64,000 nucleotides of DNA. It comes from Rhodopirellula sp. Its GTDB lineage: Bacteria; Planctomycetota; Planctomycetia; Pirellulales; Pirellulaceae. The DNA lies in the NCBI GenBank assembly GCA_024644085.1, contig JAHELS010000002.1:32431-96430 (forward strand), given 5' to 3'. Below are positions 28,022-35,775 of the stretch, piece by piece (position 1 is the stretch's first letter; every line of letters begins with the position of its first letter). A model generated the notes under the pieces. It was not told the origin of the DNA, ran no database searches, and worked only from the letters and a program-made list of their open reading frames with translations. The position numbers and the translations under genes are program-made.

Positions 28022-29320
28022 ATGCCTAGCCCAAACGCTTCGACCGTCTCGCGACGCACACTGCTGCACGGCCTCGGCGTCTCGATGACTCTGCCGTGGC
28101 TCGAATCGTTGCCGCGGGCCGCTGCAGCGCCGAGCGCCGCCGATCAGCCACCGACCCGCACGCTCGTCATCTTCACCGGCATGGGCTTCCACTCGGATCA
28201 TTGGTGGGCTAAGGGAGAAGGTGCGGACATGGAACTTGGGCCGTGTCTGAAACCGCTTGAACCCTGGAAGCAGCAGTTGGTCTTCCTCCGCGGTCTGTGG
28301 AACGAACAGGCTAACAACGGAGTCATCCACTGCATGCAAACGGGGAACATGCTCAGCGGCGCGCCGATGTCGAAGACCGAAGTCCACACGGGTGTCAGTT
28401 TCGACCAGTTGATGGCGCAGCGGATTGGCGACCGCACGCGCATCCCATCGCTGGTGCTCGGCTGCGAAGGGCCGATTCCGGGTCTCCAGGACGGGCATCC
28501 ATTACTCTACAGTTCGCATATTTCGTGGAGTACGGCGGTGTCACCGACCTGGACGGAAACGCGTCCGGCGCTGGCCTTCGACCGGCTCTTCCGCACAAAG
28601 CCCGATCGCGGCGACCGCCGTATCGTTGACGCCGTGCTTGAAGACGCCCGCTCGCTGCGGCAGCGACTTTCCGTCTCGGATCGGCAGCGGTTCGAGGAGT
28701 ATCTCGGCAGCGTTCACGAGATCGAGGGTCGCATCAAGCGGGCCGGCCAGGAGCGCGAGACTGACGGCTGGAAGCCGAGCCTGACCGCGCCGGATCGCCC
28801 GCGGCCTGCCGATGGTATTCCGTCCGAGATACCGGATTACTGGAAGCTGATGAACGATATCGTGCTGCTCGCCTTTCGCACGGACTCCACGCGGATCGCA
28901 ACCCTCAAATACTGCAACGACGGCTCGATCCTCACTCACGCGCACGCCGGCGCCAAAGATCAGCATCACCAGATGGCCCACACTCAGCCGCAGGAACTCG
29001 TCGGGGTCAACCAGTTCTTCACGTCCCAGCTCGCGTACCTCTGCCAGCGGATGGCGGAAGTGAAGGAAGGCGATCGCACTCTGCTCGACAACACGGCCAT
29101 CATGCACTGTTCAAGCATGATCCACGGCAACCATGACGCCAAACAATTGCCGGTGGTTCTGCTCGGCGGAGCGGGCGGCAAACTCCGCGGTGGCCGCGCG
29201 CTTGACTACCTTGATGCTCCCAACCGTCGCATGTGCAGCCTGTTCCTCAGCCTGATGGAGTGGGGCGGCCTGGAACTCGACCGCTTCGGCGATTCGGCAG
29301 AGCGATTGACAGGCATTTGA
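28022..29320 (+). CDS. DUF1552 family protein (Tat-exported)
   Basis: The 432-residue protein has a Tat leader (VSRRTLLHGLGVSM). Typical DUF1552 segments follow: TLVIFTGMGFHSDHWW near the N-terminus, GVSFDQLMAQRIGD, YLGSVHEIEGRIK, and the late NTAIMHCSSMIHGNHDAKQLPVVL before a GGLELDRFGDS ending. The family has histidine-rich conserved positions, suggesting metal binding, but no defined activity. It nearly always follows a DUF1592-type gene in planctomycetes, as here, with a palindromic repeat between. AGGAA lies about 7 bases before the ATG. Confidence 0.9.
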   Translation: MPSPNASTVSRRTLLHGLGVSMTLPWLESLPRAAAAPSAADQPPTRTLVIFTGMGFHSDHWWAKGEGADMELGPCLKPLEPWKQQLVFLRGLWNEQANNGVIHCMQTGNMLSGAPMSKTEVHTGVSFDQLMAQRIGDRTRIPSLVLGCEGPIPGLQDGHPLLYSSHISWSTAVSPTWTETRPALAFDRLFRTKPDRGDRRIVDAVLEDARSLRQRLSVSDRQRFEEYLGSVHEIEGRIKRAGQERETDGWKPSLTAPDRPRPADGIPSEIPDYWKLMNDIVLLAFRTDSTRIATLKYCNDGSILTHAHAGAKDQHHQMAHTQPQELVGVNQFFTSQLAYLCQRMAEVKEGDRTLLDNTAIMHCSSMIHGNHDAKQLPVVLLGGAGGKLRGGRALDYLDAPNRRMCSLFLSLMEWGGLELDRFGDSAERLTGI

Positions 29321-29441
29321 TCGGGCTCTACTGGCCAGTGTGAAGCGATTCTGATGAAGCCGAAGTCGATTGTCCCCTGGAAAACATCACGCTGCGCCGC
29401 ATCACTGACTTCCGAAGACCACATCCAATGAGGAAGCGGGC

Positions 29442-29472
29442 AAAGGCATCTGGATTCGCTGAACGATGAAAC
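29442..29472 (+). repeat. Leader sequence shared with 13962-13992
   Basis: AAAGGCATCTGGATTCGCTG followed closely by ATGAAAC repeats the sequence at 13962 with a 3-base deletion. It spans the start codon of the gene at 29466. Confidence 0.55.
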
Positions 29473-31739
29473 CCTTCCTCACACTCCTTACCACCTTCCT
29501 GCTGGCGACCATCAGTGCCGCGCATGCTGAAGAGCCCACTTCCGAGTCAGAAAAGAACATCGAAACGCGCCGCGCTGAGTATCTCGAATGGATCTTCGAG
29601 CACTTCGGCAAGCTGGAACCGGAGATGGACCAACGCGACGGACGCCGGTGGGCGCTCAATCATGCGCGACTGGTTCTGAATCGCGATGTTGCCAAAGCGA
29701 ACGACTACTTCGAGTCGTTCACGCCACCGGGCGGGGACAATGACATTTACCTGATCCGATTCCTGCGGACGCTGCTCGATTTCCGTGATTCGCCGCGTCT
29801 CTCTGATGCGGCCGAGAAGCACATCATCCGGTTTATCGAGACATGGCCCACCAGCAAGAAGCACCTCGCCGACCGCGCTCACTGGCCGCCGGGATTCACC
29901 GAGAACCACGACCTGATGTACCTGGCCCTCGCTCTGTTCGGCGAGCAGTACCGGGGTGGCGACGGCAGCGTGCAGATTCGCGAGATCAAAAAGTTCATCG
30001 CGCATCGCATGCAGCGCGGCTTTGTGGAGTGGAACTCGAAGTGTTACCAATATCACTTTTCGAATCCACTCATCATTCTGGTCGATCATGCTCCCGATGA
30101 AACGCTGCGAAGAGCCGCTCAGGATTTGCTGAATATCATGCTGGCCGAGCGGGCTCTGCTGAGTGTGAACGGTTTCCTCGGCGGACCGTCGCTCCGCTGC
30201 CGCACGACCGATCGCGATCATTCTCTTACCGCCCGCAAAGTCGCCTATCTGACCGATGCGCGTTACGACGGATTCCTGCCCACCGTATGGCTTGCAGTGG
30301 GGATTGGCGAACCGCGATATGACTTCAAGAACGCGCGAGTGCCCGGTTTGGAATCAGCCAGCGTCCATATCGCGAGCGGCAACGAACCACGACTGAAACA
30401 GGATGAAGGTATGTTCTTTGCGTGCAGCCGTTTCGTTCCGCATCCGGCGATTCGAGCATTGGCAACTGAAGCACACACTCGCAAGGCTCTCGTTTATCAA
30501 GGACGGCGTTATCTCGGCTGGCCTTCGTTCGATGAACTCTGGCAAACGCAGAAGTGGAAGCCTGGCTCAATTTACTATTACAACACGCCGCATGTTTCGA
30601 TGGGCTCGGTGCATTCCGACGGGTGGATTCATCAGTGCCGATACAACAGCGTCATCTTCGGAGCCGATCCGTCTCAGGCTCTGCGCGTGGAAACGATCGT
30701 ACCCGGCGTTGCGCCTCACAAACGCCGACGAGAAGCTCGCGGGCGCGTGGTCCAGCACGAGAACTGGCTGCTGGGTCAGGGCACGTTGTTCGAAGACGGT
30801 GGTGCCAAGGCGGAGCGCGTCGGAAAGTGGAATGTCTATCAGGTTGGCAAAGGGTTGTGTGCGCATATCTCGTTGGGCGATGACTATCACGTTTTGCAGG
30901 TTTCTGACCTCGACACGTTTACCAGTCGCGAAGACTTCGTCGCAGCACTCACCATCCCAGTACGTTCTGACGAGAAGCTCAGCGCGGTCACCATGAGCGG
31001 TGCTCGCGTCTCGGTTGATCTGACGAACATGAGCATTGCGATCAACGGCGAGCCGCGCGCTCATCCACCGAAGATGCTCCATGATTCCGGGCCGATGAAG
31101 TCGGTTTACGGCAGTGGAAAAATTACCATCACGACCCAGTCGGGTTCCGTCACGTTCGATAGCGCTTCGTTCCGCCCCGAACCCGTCGATCTGCCAGAAT
31201 TACCCAAAGGAATGACGCGCTGGGGCAAGCCGGACTCGGCGGATTTCACGACCAAAGTGAACCATGTGCGTGCGTTGGGTGGCATGTCGCCTGGTCACGA
31301 TACTCTGCTGAAGGCGGTCTCGATCCTGCTCCCCGTCAACGATGGCGGTTCGGTCCGACTCGCGGTTTTCGCAGGCGGTCAGCTCGTTGGCGGACCACAT
31401 GCCGGTTCGCCAGCAAAGCTGCTGATTGATTTCGGACAGACCCCCAAAGGACAAACCGGCTGGAACACGCTCAAACATCCCAAAGGTGTTCGCATCCCAG
31501 CCAACACGCCAATCTGGATCGCGTGGAAAAGTTCCGGCGGGAAGGTGGAAGTTGCCTACTTCGAAGACCGGTCGGAGCCGAGTAGTTTCCAATCGGATCG
31601 GGGACGATGGGACAGCAAAGCCATCAAACTCAATTCCAATGAACCGTGGCCGCGCGTCTGGCCAGCGGACGACGACGGTGCATTTGATTCGTTTGAGTAT
31701 TCGTGCTTCCTGACCCTGGAGCCGCCAGATCACGAATAA
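29466..31739 (+). CDS. Large secreted protein of unknown function
   Basis: The 757-residue protein has a Sec signal (cleavage near ISAAHAEE). Residues about 25-260 are helix-rich (RRAEYLEWIFEHFGKL, KYSEF-like repeats absent), suggesting an alpha/alpha toroid; the part from about 270 on is strand-rich, with aromatic segments such as PGSIYYYNTPHVSMGS and a final jelly-roll-like stretch ending SFEYSCFLTLEP. This helical-barrel plus beta-sandwich order is seen in polysaccharide lyases and related glycan enzymes, but no catalytic motif is clear, so I do not assign one. A paralogue was truncated at 17856-18119. The end is convergent with the AraC gene. Confidence 0.6.
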   Translation: MKPFLTLLTTFLLATISAAHAEEPTSESEKNIETRRAEYLEWIFEHFGKLEPEMDQRDGRRWALNHARLVLNRDVAKANDYFESFTPPGGDNDIYLIRFLRTLLDFRDSPRLSDAAEKHIIRFIETWPTSKKHLADRAHWPPGFTENHDLMYLALALFGEQYRGGDGSVQIREIKKFIAHRMQRGFVEWNSKCYQYHFSNPLIILVDHAPDETLRRAAQDLLNIMLAERALLSVNGFLGGPSLRCRTTDRDHSLTARKVAYLTDARYDGFLPTVWLAVGIGEPRYDFKNARVPGLESASVHIASGNEPRLKQDEGMFFACSRFVPHPAIRALATEAHTRKALVYQGRRYLGWPSFDELWQTQKWKPGSIYYYNTPHVSMGSVHSDGWIHQCRYNSVIFGADPSQALRVETIVPGVAPHKRRREARGRVVQHENWLLGQGTLFEDGGAKAERVGKWNVYQVGKGLCAHISLGDDYHVLQVSDLDTFTSREDFVAALTIPVRSDEKLSAVTMSGARVSVDLTNMSIAINGEPRAHPPKMLHDSGPMKSVYGSGKITITTQSGSVTFDSASFRPEPVDLPELPKGMTRWGKPDSADFTTKVNHVRALGGMSPGHDTLLKAVSILLPVNDGGSVRLAVFAGGQLVGGPHAGSPAKLLIDFGQTPKGQTGWNTLKHPKGVRIPANTPIWIAWKSSGGKVEVAYFEDRSEPSSFQSDRGRWDSKAIKLNSNEPWPRVWPADDDGAFDSFEYSCFLTLEPPDHE

Positions 31740-31750
31740 GAGTCGTGACT

Positions 31751-31770
31751 GGCTACCACGTCGTGGAGCC
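31751..31770. terminator. Hairpin between convergent genes
   Basis: GGCTACCACG pairs with CGTGGAGCC across a very short loop, with one bulged base. It lies in the 47-base gap between the converging ends of the 29466 gene and the AraC gene. No T tract follows on either strand, so termination is uncertain. Confidence 0.3.
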
Positions 31771-31786
31771 TACTTAAACTGTCGGG

Positions 31787-32566
31787 CTAACGGCGTCCCG
31801 TTGGGCTGTGGCCGTGGACTTCTTTGTATTGCTTTGAGAATTGATACACGGTTTCGAATTGCAGTAATTCGGCAACGTCGCTTACTCGGAGACCTTCACT
31901 CTCAAGGATTCGCCGGGCGTAGTGCATGCGAGTCCGCAGAAGATGCTCTTTTGGTCCAATCGACATGTTCGCACGAAAGACGCGTCGGAATTGCGGTTCC
32001 GAAAGGCCAGCGAGTTCCGCCAACTCGCTGACTTTCAGCGCGCGGTTGAGGTTTCGGTCGATGTAGTCGAGTACTTGCCGGATTCGATCGTCGACTGTGG
32101 GCCCGGATGCGTCAGGGACCGTGTGCCGAAGCGCGAGGTCGATTGCAGCGCGGATGATCAATTCCACCCCGCGACCGTCTTCGTGAAGCGTGGAGCGAAG
32201 CAGGCCAATCAGAGTTTGAAAGTGCTGCGAAGTCTCGGGGACTCGTAACCACGGCTCGGTGATCAGATCGCGCGTCACTTTGAATTCGATGTAGGTGTAC
32301 GACACCGGTCGCTTATCGTCGTATCGGATTTCGCGGATGCCCGGCGAGAGCAGAAGAAGCATGCGATTATCCAGTTGCAGCCTTTCATCGGGAAGAATGA
32401 ACTCCCCACTGCCTGACTCGACGTAAAGGAACCGATGGTTCTCGACGTTCCGCGGTGGCAGATGCAGCCCGCGTTCGAAACGAATGTGGGCTCCGCCAAC
32501 GTAAGCGATGGTGTCGTCAGGTGCTGTCATGATCGTTTTTGACATCAACGTGACCGTTTCTGCCAT
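31787..32566 (-). CDS. AraC-family transcriptional regulator
   Basis: I start at ATG 32564-32566 (259 residues); ATGs at 32545 and 32530 are also possible. The open frame continues far upstream, but that part is antisense to the symporter gene and is not protein-like. The N-terminal half is a cupin-type sensing domain (HLPPRNVENHRFLYVESGSGEF). The C-terminal 100 residues hold two helix-turn-helices of the AraC type (LKVSELAELAGLSEPQFRRV and LRVSDVAELLQFETVYQFSK followed by GHSPTGRR). It is divergent from the symporter by about 33 bases, the usual arrangement for an activator of a sugar-utilisation operon, so the ten-gene unit 32600-58105 is its likely target. Confidence 0.88.
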   Translation of the reverse strand: MAETVTLMSKTIMTAPDDTIAYVGGAHIRFERGLHLPPRNVENHRFLYVESGSGEFILPDERLQLDNRMLLLLSPGIREIRYDDKRPVSYTYIEFKVTRDLITEPWLRVPETSQHFQTLIGLLRSTLHEDGRGVELIIRAAIDLALRHTVPDASGPTVDDRIRQVLDYIDRNLNRALKVSELAELAGLSEPQFRRVFRANMSIGPKEHLLRTRMHYARRILESEGLRVSDVAELLQFETVYQFSKQYKEVHGHSPTGRR

Positions 32567-32599
32567 TGGAATCAAGCAGGTAGAAACGACAATGCCACG

Positions 32600-34126
32600 A
32601 TGAATCTGACTGCACGCCCCATTGATCTGGTTGTCATCGCTCTTTACCTGCTCGGTATGGCAGGGCTCGGCATCTGGTTTTCCCGCCGTAACAAAACGAC
32701 GGAGGAGTATTTCCTTGGCGGCCGCGCATTTCCGGGATGGGTCGTTGGCCTGTCGATGCTGGGGACGTCGATCAGCTCGGTGACGTTTCTTGCTTTTCCC
32801 GCGGCTGCTTACACGCTGGACTGGCGGCAACTTGTCTCCAATCTCACGCTGCCGCTGGTTGCCGTGCTGGCGATCATCGTGTTCATTCCGTTCTTCCGTC
32901 GCGGAAACACCACGTCGGCCTTTGAGTATCTCGGAGATCGCTTTGGTCCCGGCGTGCGGCTTTACGGGACGCTCAGTTTCATTCTGCTGCAACTCATCCG
33001 GCTGGCGAAGGTGCTCTTTCTCGTGGCGATCCCGGTGAGTCTGCTGACTGGGATCGACATCCGTCTGGTGATCGTTTTTGTCGGAATCTTCATTTCGCTT
33101 TACACAATTGCCGGCGGCATTGGAGCGGTCATCTGGACCGACGTCGTGCAGGCGATCGTGCTTTGGATCGGCGGGTTGGTTTGTTGCGCGACCATTGTGT
33201 GGGAGCTGCCAGGCGGACTCGGACAGATCATCGAAGTCGCGGCACAGCACGACAAATTCGATGTCGGGTCGCTCGGATTCAATCTGAATGAGCGGACGTT
33301 CTGGACTGTTGCCCTGCTTGGCATCGTCAGTTGGCTGACGATGTATTCGAGCGATCAGAACGTGGTGCAGCGTTACCTCGCCGCAAAGAGCCTGAAGGAA
33401 GCTCGGAAGGCGACCACGATCTATTCGATCGTCGCCGTGCCGACGTGGGCGTTCTTCTTCTTCCTCGGAACGTGTGTGTTCGTTTTCTACTCGGTACATC
33501 CGGATGAGCATGTGGCCGGATTGGAAGCGGACGCCGTGTTTCCCTATTTCATTCTGACGCAGGTTCCGGTTGGTGTCACTGGACTGGTAATCGCCGGCGT
33601 ATTGGCGGCAGCCATGTCGAGTCTGGACTCATCCATCAACGCCATCTCCACGATCGTGACTGTTGACCTGATGAAGCCATATCTCGCGAAAGGTCGAGAC
33701 GATCGTTTCTATCTTCGTTGGGCGAGAATCGTCGCCGTTGCCGCATCGGTCGTGATGATTCTCGGCGCGATGCTCTTCAGTGCTATTAACAAGGAGAGCA
33801 TGAACGATCTTAGTTGGATCGTGGCGTCCGTGTTTGGCGGATGTCTTTTGGGCCTGTTCATGGCCGGCTTCTTTACTACACGAATCGGAAACCGCGCAGC
33901 GCTGATCGGTCTGGCTGGCGCCATTACGTTCAATGTGTATCTGGGCTTGAACGCGGCTGAGTTCCTCCCGCAGGCCATCACCATTTCCGTTCATTCCTAC
34001 TGGACGGGGATGCTCGTGAATGTCGCCTTCTTCGTCATCGCGGGCGGCGTAGCGTTGGTCAGCGGTGATCACGGCAAGGACCTGCGAGGTCTGACGGTGT
34101 GGACTCTGGATAGGGAGACGTCATGA
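32600..34126 (+). CDS. Sodium/solute symporter (SSS family)
   Basis: The 508-residue protein has about 13 hydrophobic segments and typical SSS motifs: YFLGGRAFPGWVVGLSMLGTSISSVTF in the first two helices and a GVLAAAMSSLDSSINAISTI segment around residue 340, which carries the sodium-site serines. The family imports sugars, sialic acids, amino acids and similar solutes with sodium. Being first in the operon, it probably imports the sugar released by the exported enzymes encoded downstream. Its stop overlaps the next start (ATGA at 34123-34126). Confidence 0.92.
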   Translation: MNLTARPIDLVVIALYLLGMAGLGIWFSRRNKTTEEYFLGGRAFPGWVVGLSMLGTSISSVTFLAFPAAAYTLDWRQLVSNLTLPLVAVLAIIVFIPFFRRGNTTSAFEYLGDRFGPGVRLYGTLSFILLQLIRLAKVLFLVAIPVSLLTGIDIRLVIVFVGIFISLYTIAGGIGAVIWTDVVQAIVLWIGGLVCCATIVWELPGGLGQIIEVAAQHDKFDVGSLGFNLNERTFWTVALLGIVSWLTMYSSDQNVVQRYLAAKSLKEARKATTIYSIVAVPTWAFFFFLGTCVFVFYSVHPDEHVAGLEADAVFPYFILTQVPVGVTGLVIAGVLAAAMSSLDSSINAISTIVTVDLMKPYLAKGRDDRFYLRWARIVAVAASVVMILGAMLFSAINKESMNDLSWIVASVFGGCLLGLFMAGFFTTRIGNRAALIGLAGAITFNVYLGLNAAEFLPQAITISVHSYWTGMLVNVAFFVIAGGVALVSGDHGKDLRGLTVWTLDRETS

Positions 34127-35775
34127 CCGCTGTCGACACTCAATTCGATGTGGTTGTGGTCGGCGGCACACCGGGCGGTATTGCGGCGGCGTTGTCGGCT
34201 GAACGAGCCGGCCGGAAAGTGCTGCTGATCGAATCTCACCGGCATATTGGCGGGATGTCCGCCAGCGGGCTCGGCAAAAGCGACGTGGAGAAACGACACC
34301 TGATCGGTGGCTTGTTTCGGGAATTCACCGACCGCGTGAGGCGGCGATACCTCGATCGTTTCGGAGAACACTCGCCTGACTTCGCGCTGTGCCGGGACGG
34401 CTATTACTTCGAGCCATCGGTGGCGGAAGCCGTCTTCGATGAAATGCTGCGAGAGTGCTCCAACGTCTCCGTACTGACTCAGCATCGTCTCGTTCGCGCG
34501 GATGTTCGCCAGAACGTCCTGACGCGAATTGAGATTGAAGACTGCTCCGGCGCGTCGAACAAAAACGTAGCTACCGTCGCCAGACGGTGGGAAAATGCTG
34601 AAGCCGCCCATGCTCGGGCGAGCGTAGCTACTGACAAAGCGAAACCGCAAGCTGGAAGCGAACGCCACTTCTGGTGTTCGGCCGGCGTCTTCATTGACGC
34701 GACGTATGAAGGCGATCTGCTGGCGGCTGCAGGCGCCGAATTCCGGCTGGGGCGGGAATCGCGGGCCGAGTTCAACGAGCCGCATGCCGGTCACATCTAT
34801 TTCGACTATCAGGCTGCAAGGATTCTGCCCGGCTCGACGGGCGAAGGCGACGAGTTGCTACCGGCTTACACGTATCGACTCTGCCTGACGACTGATCCGG
34901 ACAACGCTTATGTCCTGACCGAACCGCCGCGTGGATATGACCGAGGCAACTATGTCGGCTACTTCGATGATCTCGCCGCCGGTCGGCTGAGTGGTCCGAA
35001 AACGATGAAGCCCGGACGTGGCTACAACCCGGCTCACTTCGACACCATGGTGCGAGCGTTGTCCGTCTCTGAGATTCCAAATCAGAAGGCCGACGTAAAC
35101 ATCAATCCGCGACCACTCGGCTTTCCATTCGCGGAAGAGAATGTCGGCTACGTCAACGGTGACGAAGCCACACGACAACGGATCTGCGAACGTCATCGAG
35201 AACTGACACTGGGGCTGCTCTGGTTTCTCCAGAATGACAACGACATCCCATCGGCTCATCGCGACATCGCACGTCAGATCCATCTGCCTTTGGACGAGTT
35301 CACTGACAACGGACACTTCCCTTTCCAGCTTTACGTCCGCGAATCCCGGCGACTGAAGGGCGAGTACACGCTGACCGAACACGACATGACGACGGACGCG
35401 GCGACAGCGCGTGCTCGTCCCGACGTGATTGCTGTCGGCGAGTTTCCGATCGACAGCTTCCCCTGTCGAAAACGTCAGCCGCACGACACCGTGGTGCTCG
35501 AGGGTTATCTGGGAATGCTCGACTCGGTCACCCGCCCCTACGGCATTCCCTACGGGATTATGGTCCCCAGGTCGATCGACGGACTCCTCGTTCCGGTCGC
35601 GGCCAGCACGACGCACGTCGCGTTTTCCTCCATCCGGATGGAGCCGACATGGATGAGTCTTGGTCAGGCTGCGGGAACGGCGTCCCACCTTGCTCTCGCG
35701 CAGGGATGCCAGCCTCGTGAGGTGGTGATGGAAACGCTTCGTGGAACGCTCAAGAAACAAGGACAGGTGTTATGA
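34123..35775 (+). CDS. FAD-dependent oxidoreductase (FAD_oxidored family), no signal peptide
   Basis: The 550-residue protein starts directly with the dinucleotide-binding strand (FDVVVVGGTPGGIAAALSAE) and HIGGMSASGLGKSDV, with FIDATYEGDLLAAAGA near residue 190 and the C-terminal family ending AASTTHVAFSSIRMEPTWMS. With no leader it should be cytoplasmic, unlike the related modules downstream. Residues about 148-170 (ATVARRWENAEAAHARASV) are encoded by a palindromic repeat inserted in frame (34567-34631). Substrate unknown; oxidation of an imported sugar or polyol is a reasonable guess from the operon. Overlaps its neighbours on both sides by ATGA. Confidence 0.88.
   Translation: MTAVDTQFDVVVVGGTPGGIAAALSAERAGRKVLLIESHRHIGGMSASGLGKSDVEKRHLIGGLFREFTDRVRRRYLDRFGEHSPDFALCRDGYYFEPSVAEAVFDEMLRECSNVSVLTQHRLVRADVRQNVLTRIEIEDCSGASNKNVATVARRWENAEAAHARASVATDKAKPQAGSERHFWCSAGVFIDATYEGDLLAAAGAEFRLGRESRAEFNEPHAGHIYFDYQAARILPGSTGEGDELLPAYTYRLCLTTDPDNAYVLTEPPRGYDRGNYVGYFDDLAAGRLSGPKTMKPGRGYNPAHFDTMVRALSVSEIPNQKADVNINPRPLGFPFAEENVGYVNGDEATRQRICERHRELTLGLLWFLQNDNDIPSAHRDIARQIHLPLDEFTDNGHFPFQLYVRESRRLKGEYTLTEHDMTTDAATARARPDVIAVGEFPIDSFPCRKRQPHDTVVLEGYLGMLDSVTRPYGIPYGIMVPRSIDGLLVPVAASTTHVAFSSIRMEPTWMSLGQAAGTASHLALAQGCQPREVVMETLRGTLKKQGQVL
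34567..34631. repeat. Palindromic repeat (family E) inside a coding sequence
   Basis: GTAGCTACCGTCGCC at the left end pairs with GGGCGAGCGTAGCTAC at the right end of this 65-base unit. A half-copy occurs near 7035. The host reading frame stays open across it, adding about 22 residues in a segment before the EGDLLAAAG motif. Confidence 0.7.

Noticed and set aside
32567..33511. Upstream continuation of the AraC reading frame on the minus strand
   Set aside because: It is antisense to the symporter gene, rich in charged low-complexity residues and has no AraC-family homology; the cupin domain begins after 32566.
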